Numbered from the stretch's first letter, positions 53,330 to 62,405 are shown. The stretch is 64,000 nucleotides of DNA from Marispirochaeta sp963667435 (GCA_963667435.1 OY763414.1:4434539-4498538), one strand, 5' to 3'. Notes: generated from the sequence alone by a model not told the origin. Numbers and translations: made by a program.

Positions 53330-54304
53330 ATGGAAACTAAGATAGAAATATTTAAAAGCTCTGACGATCTGGTTGAAGTACAGGTTCAGTTTGACGGTGA
53401 AACCGTCTGGCTGACCCAGGCGCAAATGGTTGAGTTGTTTGATTCAAGCAAGGCCAACATAAGTGAACATGTCAAACACATCTTTGAAGAAGGCGAACTA
53501 GAACTCAGCTCAACTGTTCGGAAATTCCGAACAGTTCAAACAGAAGGACAGCGGCAGGTAGCAAGAGATCGTGAGCATTATAACCTTGATATGATCATTT
53601 CCGTCGGCTACAGGGTTAATTCAAGGCGAGGCATTCAGTTCCGCCAGTGGGCAACCCAGCGGCTGAAAGACTACCTTGTTCAGGGTTACTCAATCAATGA
53701 AAAGCGACTGCAGCAGAAACAGCAACAGGTTGAATATCTTAAAACCGGCATTCGCATTGTAGGCAGGGCCATCGAAACAATAACCAATGAAAAAGACCGT
53801 CAGGTTTTCAATGTCTTTGCCAAAGGACTTGCCCTGCTTGATGACTATGACCATGAAGAACTGGATAAAACAGGACATACAAAAAGCAACACAGTTTACC
53901 CATCAGTTAATGACTATCTTGAATTGATTCACGGAATGTATTCCTATTTTGCGTCGGAAGTATTCGCACAGCCAAAGGATGAAAGCTTTGAGAGTTCAGT
54001 AAATCAGATTCAGCAGAGCTTCGGGGGAAAGGAACTGTATCCTACCATAGAAGAAAAGGCTGCAAACCTGCTGTACTTCATAACCAAGAACCACTCCTTT
54101 GTGGATGGCAACAAGCGTATAGCCGCCGCCTGCTTTCTCTACTTCCTTGATTCTAATGGTGCTTTGCACAAAATCGACGGCACCCCGATAATCGAAAACA
54201 ACACCCTCGCAGCCCTGACCCTCTATATCGCCGTAAGTAAACCCGATGAAAGTGAAGTTGTAAAAAGGCTGATTATAAGCATACTCAACAGGAACAGAAC
54301 ATGA
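53330..54304 (+). CDS. RhuM-Fic fusion protein
   Basis: The N-terminal part is a RhuM (virulence RhuM family) domain: QFDGETVWLTQAQMVELFDS, then NISEHVKHIFEEGEL and YNLDMIISVGYRVNSRRGIQ. The C-terminal part is a Fic/Doc domain with HSFVDGNKRIAAA at about residues 255-267. The K in GNKR recalls the Doc kinase-type variant rather than the AMP-transferring GNGR. It is located between hsdS and hsdM of system 2, overlapping hsdM by four bases. I chose the ATG at 53330 because AGGAGAG precedes it and homologues start there; 53282 is possible. Role unproven: toxin-like modifier or RM regulator. Confidence 0.85.
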   Translation: METKIEIFKSSDDLVEVQVQFDGETVWLTQAQMVELFDSSKANISEHVKHIFEEGELELSSTVRKFRTVQTEGQRQVARDREHYNLDMIISVGYRVNSRRGIQFRQWATQRLKDYLVQGYSINEKRLQQKQQQVEYLKTGIRIVGRAIETITNEKDRQVFNVFAKGLALLDDYDHEELDKTGHTKSNTVYPSVNDYLELIHGMYSYFASEVFAQPKDESFESSVNQIQQSFGGKELYPTIEEKAANLLYFITKNHSFVDGNKRIAAACFLYFLDSNGALHKIDGTPIIENNTLAALTLYIAVSKPDESEVVKRLIISILNRNRT

Positions 54305-55824
54305 CAGATTCTACAATCATATCCAAAATATGGAACCTCGCTAACGTTCTCCGTGATGATGGGGTAAGTTACGGCGACTACCTTGAGCAAATAACCTATC
54401 TCCTCTTTCTTAAGATGGCTGATGAGCTGAATAAACCTCCCTACAGTAAGGGGCTGGTATTTCCCCATCTAAAAGATGTTGAAGGAAATGAGCTACCGGA
54501 TGCTGAAATCTGTAACTGGGAGAACCTCTGTTCAAAACGGGGCGCCGAGCTTGAATCCTTCTATTCACAGCTCCTTCGCAGCCTGAGTACCGAGCGGGGG
54601 ATGTTGGGGCAGATATTTACCAAAAGCCAGAACAAGATTCAGGACCCTGCTAAGCTCTTCAGGGTCATAAGCATGATCGACCAGGAAAAATGGTCAATCA
54701 TGGGTGCCGATATAAAAGGCCGCATTTATGAAGGCCTGCTTGAAAAGAATGCGGAAGATACCAAATCAGGTGCAGGTCAGTATTTCACTCCCCGGGCGTT
54801 GATAAAAACCATGGTTGCCTGTGTTCAGCCCAGGCCTGGGAAAACCATAGCGGACCCGGCCTGTGGTACTGGCGGCTTCTTCCTTGCCGCCTACGACTGG
54901 ATTACTGCAAACAACCAGCTTGACCGGGATCAGAAGGAGTTTCTTAAAACAAAAACTTTTCATGGCAATGAGATAGTTGCCAATACCCGCCGTCTCTGTC
55001 TAATGAATATGTACCTGCATAACATCGGCGAGATAGCCGGCGATACCTACATATCACCCAATGATTCCCTCATTGCAGATGACGGCAGTCGCTACGACTA
55101 CGTACTTGCAAATCCGCCTTTCGGTAAGAAAAGCAGCATGACCATAACCAATGAGGATGGCGAAACTGAGCGGGAGGAGCTTACCTATAATCGCCAGGAT
55201 TTCTGGGAGACCACCTCAAACAAGCAGCTGAACTTTCTTCAACACATAAAATCCATGCTTAAGGTTACCGGTCAGGCCGCCGTGGTTCTGCCGGATAATG
55301 TGCTCTTTGAAGGCGGGGCAGGGGAAGAGATTCGTAAGCAGCTGATGCTTACAACCGAGTTACATACCATACTTCGCCTGCCTACCGGCATCTTCTACGC
55401 CAATGGTGTAAAGGCAAATGTGCTGTTTTTCGACAATAAGCCTGCAAGTAAGGATGCACAGACAACGGAAGTCTGGTTTTACGATTACCGAACCAATGTG
55501 CATCACACCCAGAAAAAGAAGCCCATGACGACTGAAGATCTTATCGAGTTTGTTGAGCTGTATAAACCGGAGAACCGGCATAAACGGGTGGAAACCTGGA
55601 GTGAAGATACTCCAGAAGGCCGCTGGCGGAGATACAATTATAAAGACATCCTGGAACGGGATAAAACCAATCTCGACATCTTCTGGCTGAAGGATAAGAG
55701 CCTTACTGATCTCGATAACCTGCCAGATCCGGATATTCTTGCAGGGGAAATCATTGAAAACCTGGAATCAGGCTTGGAAAGTTTCAGGGAGATTATGGAA
55801 ACCATTAACGGGATTGCAGAGTAG
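54301..55824 (+). CDS. hsdM: Type I restriction-modification system, methyltransferase subunit (system 2)
   Basis: This is a 507-residue adenine-N6 methyltransferase. The N-terminal HsdM domain reads IWNLANVLRDDGVSYGDYLE; the AdoMet motif ADPACGTGGFF is near residue 184 and the catalytic NPPF near residue 272. AGQYFTPRALIKTM is typical of the family. It is shorter than HsdM of system 1 and belongs to a different subgroup. With HsdS it should still methylate DNA although HsdR is lost. Confidence 0.93.
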   Translation: MTDSTIISKIWNLANVLRDDGVSYGDYLEQITYLLFLKMADELNKPPYSKGLVFPHLKDVEGNELPDAEICNWENLCSKRGAELESFYSQLLRSLSTERGMLGQIFTKSQNKIQDPAKLFRVISMIDQEKWSIMGADIKGRIYEGLLEKNAEDTKSGAGQYFTPRALIKTMVACVQPRPGKTIADPACGTGGFFLAAYDWITANNQLDRDQKEFLKTKTFHGNEIVANTRRLCLMNMYLHNIGEIAGDTYISPNDSLIADDGSRYDYVLANPPFGKKSSMTITNEDGETEREELTYNRQDFWETTSNKQLNFLQHIKSMLKVTGQAAVVLPDNVLFEGGAGEEIRKQLMLTTELHTILRLPTGIFYANGVKANVLFFDNKPASKDAQTTEVWFYDYRTNVHHTQKKKPMTTEDLIEFVELYKPENRHKRVETWSEDTPEGRWRRYNYKDILERDKTNLDIFWLKDKSLTDLDNLPDPDILAGEIIENLESGLESFREIMETINGIAE

Positions 55825-55929
55825 GTTAAATCCCATTAATAGGCACTTTAGGATTTCGCGGAACATAGATTGTTTTGTTTGGTGAAACGCAATTTTTCTC
55901 TATTAAAATGAGTTTTCCCCCGGGATGAC

Positions 55930-55957
55930 AAAAAAAGACCCTGCAGTACAGGGTCTT
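55930..55957 (-). terminator. Rho-independent terminator of tRNA-Gly
   Basis: On the minus strand GACCCTG pairs with CAGGGTC and is followed by seven T. It lies just downstream of the tRNA. Confidence 0.88.
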
Positions 55958-55963
55958 AAGTAG

Positions 55964-56035
<72 letters not shown>

Positions 56036-56050
56036 GTTTAATGTTTAGAG

Positions 56051-56079
56051 AACTTACCGAATCAGCAGAAATTTGTCAA
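56051..56079 (-). promoter_or_regulatory. Promoter of tRNA-Gly
   Basis: A consensus TTGACA (56074-56079) and TAAGTT (56051-56056) on the minus strand are 17 bases apart, about 15 bases before the tRNA 5' end. Confidence 0.75.
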
Positions 56080-56102
56080 TACAGTTTCTGGAAATTCCTT
56101 CC

Positions 56103-56165
56103 TTAAATTAACTTAATCAATACAACAACAAGAATTACAACCACAAGTGCAGTAACAATATCCAT
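56103..56165 (-). CDS. Possible tiny hydrophobic peptide, 20 residues
   Basis: An ATG at 56165 opens a 20-residue frame: MDIVTALVVVILVVV then LIKLI. It is a single membrane-helix-sized run of valine, leucine and isoleucine with one acidic and one basic end. A consensus TATAAT lies at 56189-56194 and GGATGGAA just before the ATG. It resembles in kind the small hydrophobic peptides of type I toxin or membrane-regulator genes. A second short frame on the same strand is cysteine-rich, so chance cannot be excluded. Confidence 0.4.
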   Translation of the reverse strand: MDIVTALVVVILVVVLIKLI

Positions 56166-56250
56166 ATATTTCCATCCGCAGTTTTAGTATTATATCTTCT
56201 ACTATACTTCTGCATCGCGGGAAAATCAATCCAGTCTGATTTTCTCCTGC

Positions 56251-57090
56251 CTACTGATCCAGCAGAGTCGCCTCTTGCCGTAGAAGCAGGGTTCCGCCGC
56301 TAATCAGCAGGATCAAATAAAAGAACGAGCATCCGAAAACTGTCAGAGTCGTGGAAAGTGTTAATGCTCCTGTTGCTGTGTTTTGGATCAGTATGGCCAG
56401 GTTAACCAGGGGGAGACAGGCAAACAGTCGTGATAACGGATCCACATGCTGGGCAGTATAAACAATCAGGCCTGAAACAATCAGAACCGGCATCCCTAAA
56501 AGCTGGGCCTCCCGTACGGATTTGGCCAGAAAACCAAGAATAAGCTCCAGTCCACTGAAAAGTAAGACAGCACTTCCTGCAGCAGCAGATATAAGAAGAA
56601 TACCACCTAAAGAGAGTCGAAAAATCAGTCTGCCGTCTCCAATGATTTCCGGATTAAGCAGGTATGAAATGCTTATACCTGCGGTAAAGGCTGTGAGACT
56701 GAGAAAACCGGCTGCCGCAGCAGCGGTGAGCTTTCCGGCTATAATGGCTGTTCGCGGAGCGGCCGAAGAAAGCAGAGGCTCAAGGCTCTTTCGTTCTTTT
56801 TCCCCTGCGCTCAGGTCTGCTGCAAAGGGGAGGGGGCATGCGCTGCTGAATATGGTAATTATAAATGGCAAGAGGATTGCCAGAATCGCACGCCCGGCTT
56901 CCTCGGGATCAGTCTGCATTGCGGATATATTTTCTGCCATGCTGCCTCCGGCTATGGTGAAAATAAGAGGAAATAGAATCAACGGCAGCAGTATGGATAC
57001 TACTATTGTACGGGGGTCCCGAAGAAGATCGGTCAGCTCTTTTTTCAGTATAGTGAGCGCTGTTGCAGCTGTTGTAAGTATCATCTGCAT
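56251..57090 (-). CDS. ABC-2 type transporter permease (NatB-like)
   Basis: This is a 279-residue exporter permease. It starts with an amphipathic segment ILKKELTDLLRDPRTIVVSI, the usual start of NatB-like and other ABC-2 permeases, followed by about six membrane helices. It has AGEKERKSLEPLLSSAAPRT, a hallmark of NatB. I use the ATG at 57090, which has AGGTGG upstream; an ATG at 57084 is also possible. It follows the ATPase gene with a short overlap. A sodium or drug export role is an inference from the family. Confidence 0.85.
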   Translation of the reverse strand: MQMILTTAATALTILKKELTDLLRDPRTIVVSILLPLILFPLIFTIAGGSMAENISAMQTDPEEAGRAILAILLPFIITIFSSACPLPFAADLSAGEKERKSLEPLLSSAAPRTAIIAGKLTAAAAAGFLSLTAFTAGISISYLLNPEIIGDGRLIFRLSLGGILLISAAAGSAVLLFSGLELILGFLAKSVREAQLLGMPVLIVSGLIVYTAQHVDPLSRLFACLPLVNLAILIQNTATGALTLSTTLTVFGCSFFYLILLISGGTLLLRQEATLLDQ

Positions 57091-57860
57091 TGTTTACCAC
57101 CTGTGTGTGCTTCGGCCATATCAGCCGAGTCAGGCGATGTCAGAGCAAAGAAGGAATCTTCCAGGATTCTATCTCCTGGTAAACCGGCTTTATGGGCAAA
57201 ATCTTCGCAGGTCCCGGCGGCAATACATTTTCCTTTATGAAGTAGTACTATGCGGTCGCTGAGCCGTTGTGCTGCATGGAGGTTGTGGGTGGAAAAAATC
57301 ACCGTCTTTCCCTCATCGCGGCAGGCTGAAATAAAGGAGTAGATACTTTCTGCCGCCCGGGGGTCCAGTCCGTTGGCCGGCTCATCCAGCAGCAGCAGGG
57401 GTGGATCGTGTATCAGCCCTCGTGCCAGCAGGGTCCGCTGCAGCATCCCCGTGGAAAACTTTCCGGCACGGATGTCCAGAAACTCATATAGATTCAGCCA
57501 GCGGGACAGTTTTTGCAGGGTTTTCTCAGCTGTTTCCTTTTTTATTCCGTTTAGTTGTGCAAAGTAAAGAATATTTTCCCGGCCGGTAAGTCGTTTGTAG
57601 AGTCCGCTGGTACCTCCGAAAAGAATTCCTGCCCGGCTGCGGTGAGCGTATCTGCTGTTTATACTTATTATTCCTTCACTTGGTTTGAGGGTGGATGCCG
57701 CCAGACGCAGAGTGGTTGTTTTACCGGCACCGTTAATACCAATGAGTGCGGTTATTTCGTGGGAACCGCATGTAAGGTTAAAATCTTTCAGTGCCCATAC
57801 ATTGCTGCCGCGGTATTTCTTCCCGGCATTTTCCATTCTAAGTACGTCTTTACTTTCCAC
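57081..57860 (-). CDS. ABC transporter ATP-binding protein (NatA-like)
   Basis: This is a 259-residue ATPase of the exporter. Walker A is GINGAGKTTTLRLAA near residue 40, the signature is FSTGMLQRTLLARGL, and Walker B with the D-loop is LLLLDEPANGLDPRA. It is the first gene of a two-gene operon with the NatB-like permease. Confidence 0.9.
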   Translation of the reverse strand: MESKDVLRMENAGKKYRGSNVWALKDFNLTCGSHEITALIGINGAGKTTTLRLAASTLKPSEGIISINSRYAHRSRAGILFGGTSGLYKRLTGRENILYFAQLNGIKKETAEKTLQKLSRWLNLYEFLDIRAGKFSTGMLQRTLLARGLIHDPPLLLLDEPANGLDPRAAESIYSFISACRDEGKTVIFSTHNLHAAQRLSDRIVLLHKGKCIAAGTCEDFAHKAGLPGDRILEDSFFALTSPDSADMAEAHTGGKQCR

Positions 57861-57975
57861 AGGTATATTCTATCGTTTTGCTCCTCAACTAATCAATTCT
57901 TGGGGCAGATCAAATGTAAGAATTGATTAATAGTGGGAACTTCACAATTCCCGCGTCTTGGGTTAATCTATACTA

Positions 57976-58254
57976 ATGTGTGCTATATGCGGATCCCCCA
58001 TGCCGGAGGGAAAGGTCTATCGTGATGATACCTGCTCACAATGCGGAAAACCTTTAAGGTCCTGCCGGAACTGTCTGTACTATGCCCCGGGACAGCAGTA
58101 TGACTGTAAGGAGCATATCTCCGAGCAGGTAACCGACAAGGAATCTGCCAATTACTGTGATTCATACTCTCCAAACAGGAGTGCCGGTCCCGGCTCTCGG
58201 GAAGTAAAGAAAAGAGATGATGCCCGCGATGCCTTCAACAAACTCTTCGGCTGA
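57976..58254 (+). CDS. Small zinc-ribbon protein
   Basis: The 92-residue protein starts MCAICGSPMPEG and carries TCSQCGKPLRSCRNCLYY, YDCKEH and NYCDSY, so up to nine cysteines arranged as two possible zinc sites. The charged tail ends KKRDDARDAFNKLFG. The function is unknown. It overlaps the start of murI by about 38 bases. Confidence 0.75.
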   Translation: MCAICGSPMPEGKVYRDDTCSQCGKPLRSCRNCLYYAPGQQYDCKEHISEQVTDKESANYCDSYSPNRSAGPGSREVKKRDDARDAFNKLFG

Positions 58255-59071
58255 TACAAATGTTATTGTTAAACCACCTCTGCTTGCAGTTCTGGACTCT
58301 GGTGCCGGCGGACTTCCATATCTGTCATATATACACCGACACAGACCTTATGGGAGGTATCTATACCTGGCAGACACTGAAGGATTTCCCTACGGTAGTA
58401 AAAGCGAGGAAGAACTGATAGATCTTGTCAGTCGTCGCATAAGCTGCCTTCAGTCCCGGTTTAATCCTGACATGGTGCTTATTGCCTGCAATACAGCTTC
58501 AGTGGTTGCCCTGTCTGCATTGAGGAAACGGTTCAGCTTTCCCTTTGTCGGGGTTGTTCCCGCAGTTAAGCCGGCCGCAATAAAAAGTAAGGTCCGTAAA
58601 ATTGGGTTGATTGCCACTGCCGAAACTGTTGTAAGCAGCTATACCGATAACCTAATTGCTGATTTTGCCTCGGACTGTATGGTTATCCGGTATGCCGGCC
58701 AGGAACTTGTGGAATTTGTGGAACATCATTTTACCAGTACCACGTTGGCACAGAGATTGGAAGCAGTGAAACCTGCCTGCCGTTTTTTTAAGGCCGAAGG
58801 GGTGGATCAGCTGGTTCTCGGTTGTACACACTTTATCCATCTGAAGGATGAATTCCAGAGTCTTCTTGGTCCAGGGATTGACGTTGTCGATTCGGTAGAC
58901 GGTGTAGGGCGGGAGGTTCTGCGCAGACTGGAAGACTTTAACCGGGGAAACACTGGAAATATGCAGACTGATTTCAGCATCTATACCACATCTGAAACCG
59001 GAAGCAGTTCCTATGCTGAATTTGCCACCTTCTATGGCGCCGGGTATGCAGGGGTTTTAACATGCCCATAG
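58217..59071 (+). CDS. murI: Glutamate racemase
   Basis: It converts L- to D-glutamate for peptidoglycan. The catalytic cysteines are in LIACNTASVVAL and VLGCTHFIHL, and the N-terminal motif is AVLDSGAGGLPYL near residue 24 with DTEGFPYGSKS. The length, 284 residues, is normal once the first 20 variable residues are counted; an internal ATG at 58229 may be the true start. It overlaps rsgA at the end by 10 bases. Confidence 0.9.
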   Translation: MMPAMPSTNSSADTNVIVKPPLLAVLDSGAGGLPYLSYIHRHRPYGRYLYLADTEGFPYGSKSEEELIDLVSRRISCLQSRFNPDMVLIACNTASVVALSALRKRFSFPFVGVVPAVKPAAIKSKVRKIGLIATAETVVSSYTDNLIADFASDCMVIRYAGQELVEFVEHHFTSTTLAQRLEAVKPACRFFKAEGVDQLVLGCTHFIHLKDEFQSLLGPGIDVVDSVDGVGREVLRRLEDFNRGNTGNMQTDFSIYTTSETGSSSYAEFATFYGAGYAGVLTCP

Positions 59072-60021
59072 CACGGGTAGCGTCCGGAATAAATAATATC
59101 TACTCACTTATAAAAGAAGAAGGAATAAACCGGCGTGAGATCAGTTGCCGGATTAAAGGTAAAAAACTTGCCCAGGATCTTGGTCGTTACAACCCTATCG
59201 CAGTTGGAGATCTGGTTGAGTTTGAGGAAGATCCTCAACATCCCGGCTCTGGTATGATCTCTGTGAGAGAGGAAAGGCGTAATGTTTTTGCCCGGTTGAA
59301 TCGTAAAAGGGGAACCATGCAGACCATAGTAGCCAATATGGATCTGATGGTCTGTCTAACTTCACCTGAATCTCCTCCCTTTCGCCCTCGATTTATTGAC
59401 AGGGTACTAGTTGCCGCTGCAATCGGCGATATGCCTGTAATGGTAGTGGTAAATAAAATGGATCAGCAGATTGATCCGGCCATGCAGGAACGCCTTGGGG
59501 CTTATGCAAAAATAGGTATTGATGTTCATTACTGCTCTGCAGAAACCGGAGAGGGGGTGGATGATCTCATTTCGCGTATATCCGGGCTGGATACCGCTTT
59601 TGTGGGGCAGTCGGGGGTAGGGAAATCAACCCTGCTCAACCGTATTGTTCCCGGTGCGGAACTTGCTACCGGAGATATTACGCGTAAATACAATCGAGGC
59701 AGTCATACAACCTGTTTTGCGAAAATGATTTTTCCTCCTTTCAAAGGCTTTATGGTGGATACACCGGGAATCCGTGAAATCGATATAGATGGGATACTTC
59801 CCCTGGATCTGGATCACTACTTTCCCGAGTTTAAACCCTACCTGGGCAGCTGCAGTTTTTCACCCTGCTATCACGATCATGAACCGGGGTGTGCTGTGCG
59901 CGAAGGACTTGATTCTGGTACAATACACCCGGACAGGTATGACAGTTATCTGCGCATACTGGAGCAGCTTAAGGAAACAGAAGCTGCCCGTAACCGTGGA
60001 AGCAGGAGCAGGGCAAAATGA
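59062..60021 (+). CDS. rsgA: Small ribosomal subunit biogenesis GTPase
   Basis: RsgA helps mature the 30S subunit. The 319 residues show an N-terminal OB domain (VGDLVEFEEDPQHPGSGMIS), the circularly permuted GTPase order VVVNKMD then FVGQSGVGKSTLLNRI (Walker A near 182) then VDTPGIREID, and a zinc finger CSFSPCYHDHEPGCAV. Family and role are clear. Confidence 0.93.
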   Translation: MPIARVASGINNIYSLIKEEGINRREISCRIKGKKLAQDLGRYNPIAVGDLVEFEEDPQHPGSGMISVREERRNVFARLNRKRGTMQTIVANMDLMVCLTSPESPPFRPRFIDRVLVAAAIGDMPVMVVVNKMDQQIDPAMQERLGAYAKIGIDVHYCSAETGEGVDDLISRISGLDTAFVGQSGVGKSTLLNRIVPGAELATGDITRKYNRGSHTTCFAKMIFPPFKGFMVDTPGIREIDIDGILPLDLDHYFPEFKPYLGSCSFSPCYHDHEPGCAVREGLDSGTIHPDRYDSYLRILEQLKETEAARNRGSRSRAK

Positions 60022-60260
60022 CACAGGTGATTGCTGCAGTTCTTCTCGGGCTTTTCCGATCCTGGGAGTTCATCTTCGTAACCCTTGCAATAATGGTTCT
60101 TCTACCTATTGTTTTTTCTGTGGCATCAATGGATTCATCATCACGGAAGAGAAGGCGAAACCGTGGACGTAAAGCTATGGGTGGAGTGCCTCCGGTCCAA
60201 GAGATGACAGGCCGACCTCCTGCGGAGCCTGACGAGGATTATGATGATGAAACACCCTAA
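60018..60260 (+). CDS. Small membrane protein, unknown
   Basis: The 80 residues have a hydrophobic segment near 17-37 (EFIFVTLAIMVLLPIVFSVA), followed by a strongly basic patch (SSRKRRRNRGRKA) and an acidic proline-rich tail. The basic patch after the helix predicts that the C-terminus is cytoplasmic. It overlaps rsgA and the next gene, so it belongs to the same operon. The function is unknown. Confidence 0.65.
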   Translation: MTQVIAAVLLGLFRSWEFIFVTLAIMVLLPIVFSVASMDSSSRKRRRNRGRKAMGGVPPVQEMTGRPPAEPDEDYDDETP

Positions 60261-60645
60261 AATGGTACGATGGGATAACACCCTTAAGGCTATGTTCGAT
60301 GAAATAGACGATTATCTCGAAGATACCTACGGAGGGATGTATCCTCTGCATCCCAACAGACCGGGCCGTGGGAAAACTTCCAACAAGGAACACGATGGGC
60401 TTTTTAATCTGGGAGCTGCGTTTTCACCGGGGTTCGGAAGTGAATTGGGCAGGGGGTATATAATAGATGTTGAAATCTCGACCCTGCAGCATGTAGCTGA
60501 AGATGTAAGGGACAGGATTGAAAATGATGTTGTTCATCAGATTGAACAGCGACTGCCCCGCTTTTTTCCGGATCGGGATCTAAAAGTTGAAAAAGATGGT
60601 CGTATCTACAAAATTTATGGCGATTTGTCCCTGGGAAATATTTGA
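60241..60645 (+). CDS. Hypothetical protein, 134 residues
   Basis: I do not recognise this protein. It has a short acidic N-terminal helix (NTLKAMFDEIDDYLEDTYGG), then AFSPGFGSELGRGYIIDVEI and a compact C-terminal part ending IYGDLSLGNI. It overlaps the small membrane protein gene by 20 bases. No motif suggests an activity. Confidence 0.65.
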   Translation: MMMKHPKMVRWDNTLKAMFDEIDDYLEDTYGGMYPLHPNRPGRGKTSNKEHDGLFNLGAAFSPGFGSELGRGYIIDVEISTLQHVAEDVRDRIENDVVHQIEQRLPRFFPDRDLKVEKDGRIYKIYGDLSLGNI

Positions 60646-60733
60646 AAAATTCTTTCATACCTTGCATTCATTTTCTGTTACACTACAATAAAAGAGCAGG
60701 GTGTTCCCGTGGATGCCCGAAAAAGGACGTACT

Positions 60734-61096
60734 ATGAAAGAGAAGGTATCAAAATTCCTTAAGATACTGAGAATTGAGCTGGAAGATCTGGAAGAGGATA
60801 TCAACACCCTGGCTGCCATGACGGAGGAGCGGCGTAAAGAAAATACTCTCAGCGAGTATGTCAGCCTTGAAAACATCACTGTCCTCAAACAGGAGTTTTT
60901 CGGTATTAAAGAGGTTGTTCAGAATCTGGAAAATTATGAGGTAGATCCGGAAATGGAGTTTAATGACTTTGTTGAAACTTTAGTAATAAAGATGAAAGAG
61001 GTGATACATAAAGCTTCCTATCCGGATGCCGTTTTTATATATGTTGAGCGTAAGATACAAAAGGTTGCGAGCTATGTCACATCAAATGTAATATAG
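60734..61096 (+). CDS. Hypothetical protein, helical, 120 residues
   Basis: This is a mainly helical, acidic protein without membrane segments (ILRIELEDLEEDINTLAAMT near the start). It is the last gene before the V-ATPase operon, about 150 bases upstream. I chose the ATG at 60734, with AAAAGGA before it; the frame could also start at 60701. No family is recognised. Confidence 0.65.
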   Translation: MKEKVSKFLKILRIELEDLEEDINTLAAMTEERRKENTLSEYVSLENITVLKQEFFGIKEVVQNLENYEVDPEMEFNDFVETLVIKMKEVIHKASYPDAVFIYVERKIQKVASYVTSNVI

Positions 61097-61249
61097 CCTG
61101 TTTTATTGTACCTGAGAAGGATAATAATGTATCGATAAAAAAGTAACGTAATTTTTAAAAATCTTATTGATTTAATTTAAGTGCTCATTTAGTATGTTTA
61201 ACGGACTTTTTGCCCTAGGGCGCGATCTTGATCGGAGAGTGAGGAAGCT

Positions 61250-61861
61250 ATGGATGTTCAACTGAACGAACTTATTGAGAAGATAAAGACCGACGGGATC
61301 TCCTCAGCCAAGGAAGAAGCTGAAAAGATTCTTAGCGATGCGGCCCGCCGCAAGGAAGAGATTATCAAAGAGGCGGAGAAAGAAGCTCTCGCCATGAAAA
61401 ATGCTGCGAAAGACGAGTCTCAGCGTATGGAGGCCTCCGGGAAGGCTGCACTTGAGCAGGCTGCCAGGGATATGATCCTGAAGGTGCGACAGTCAATTCA
61501 GCAGATCAGCGACGCCATTCTTGCAAAGAAGAGTGGAGAAGCATTGAGCGGTGACGGTCTTGCAAAGATTGTAACAGCTGCACTTGAAAAATGGGACGGC
61601 AAGGAAGGGGATCTTTCTCTGCTGCTTTCAGAATCGGATGCTCAGAAGCTCGGCAAGGACCTTACCAGTCAGCTTGCTGCAAAGTTCGGAGAGGGTGTAG
61701 AGATAAAACCCTTTTCCAGAATCAATGCAGGATTCAGAATCGGTACCAGAGAAGGCGGAAGCTACTACGATTTCTCTTCCAAAGAGATCGCAGAGATGCT
61801 TTCCCAGCTTGTTAATCCGCAGTTAGCGGCCATCGTCGAGGAAGCGGCGAAGGAAGCGTAA
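61250..61861 (+). CDS. atpE: V-type ATP synthase subunit E
   Basis: This is the peripheral stalk subunit of the V/A-type rotary ATPase. The N-terminal half is a long charged coiled coil (LIEKIKTDGISSAKEEAEKI then AARRKEEIIKEAEKEALAMK) and the C-terminal half is a compact domain with GFRIGTREGGSYYDFSSKEI. The length, 203 residues, is typical. It opens the V-ATPase operon. An AT-rich leader of 150 bases precedes it and should hold the promoter. Confidence 0.88.
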   Translation: MDVQLNELIEKIKTDGISSAKEEAEKILSDAARRKEEIIKEAEKEALAMKNAAKDESQRMEASGKAALEQAARDMILKVRQSIQQISDAILAKKSGEALSGDGLAKIVTAALEKWDGKEGDLSLLLSESDAQKLGKDLTSQLAAKFGEGVEIKPFSRINAGFRIGTREGGSYYDFSSKEIAEMLSQLVNPQLAAIVEEAAKEA

Positions 61862-61871
61862 GGGGCGGGAT

Positions 61872-62405
61872 GTGTATTACTACATCGTCGCATCACTTCC
61901 ATATCTGACATTTTCAGGCACTGCGGAAACAGATATCGACGGCTATCTTCAGTTTGTCGAAAGCATGCTTCCCGAGAAGGACTATGCAGTTCTTCAGGCG
62001 GTTTATTCGGGAAGTGGTCCTGCCCATTCCTTTGTTGCAATGGCGAAGGAGTTTGAACAGGCTCTATCAGGTGAACTCGCCCGCAACCGGGCTGCTGCCC
62101 TGGGAAGAGACCCCAATATCTATCCCCATGCACCAAGTCAGAGGGTTGCTGAAAAGGCACGACAGCTTGCAGGTCTGGATGACGCCTACGAGGCGGAAAT
62201 GGGACTTCTCTCTTTCAACTGGGAGTTTCTGGACGACCTCGAATCGGGACACTATTTTGATCTCGAGAAACTGGTTGTACATTTGATGAAGCTTATCCTT
62301 CTGGAAAGAAAAAACAAGCTTACTGAAGAACGGGGTACCGCCCGGTATGCCGAAACCTATGAAAATATTACCAAACCCCTGGAAAACGCCGATGTCGGCG
62401 TCTGA
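61872..62405 (+). CDS. DUF2764-like V-ATPase-associated protein
   Basis: This is a 177-residue protein between V-ATPase subunits E and A, the same slot as the unassigned gene in the Treponema pallidum operon. It begins with GTG as MYYYIVASLPYLTFSG and is mainly helical, with MGLLSFNWEFLDDLESGHYF and LEKLVVHLMKLILLERKNKL. It might be a C-like or stator subunit of the enzyme (inference from position only). The family resembles DUF2764. Confidence 0.75.
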   Translation: MYYYIVASLPYLTFSGTAETDIDGYLQFVESMLPEKDYAVLQAVYSGSGPAHSFVAMAKEFEQALSGELARNRAAALGRDPNIYPHAPSQRVAEKARQLAGLDDAYEAEMGLLSFNWEFLDDLESGHYFDLEKLVVHLMKLILLERKNKLTEERGTARYAETYENITKPLENADVGV

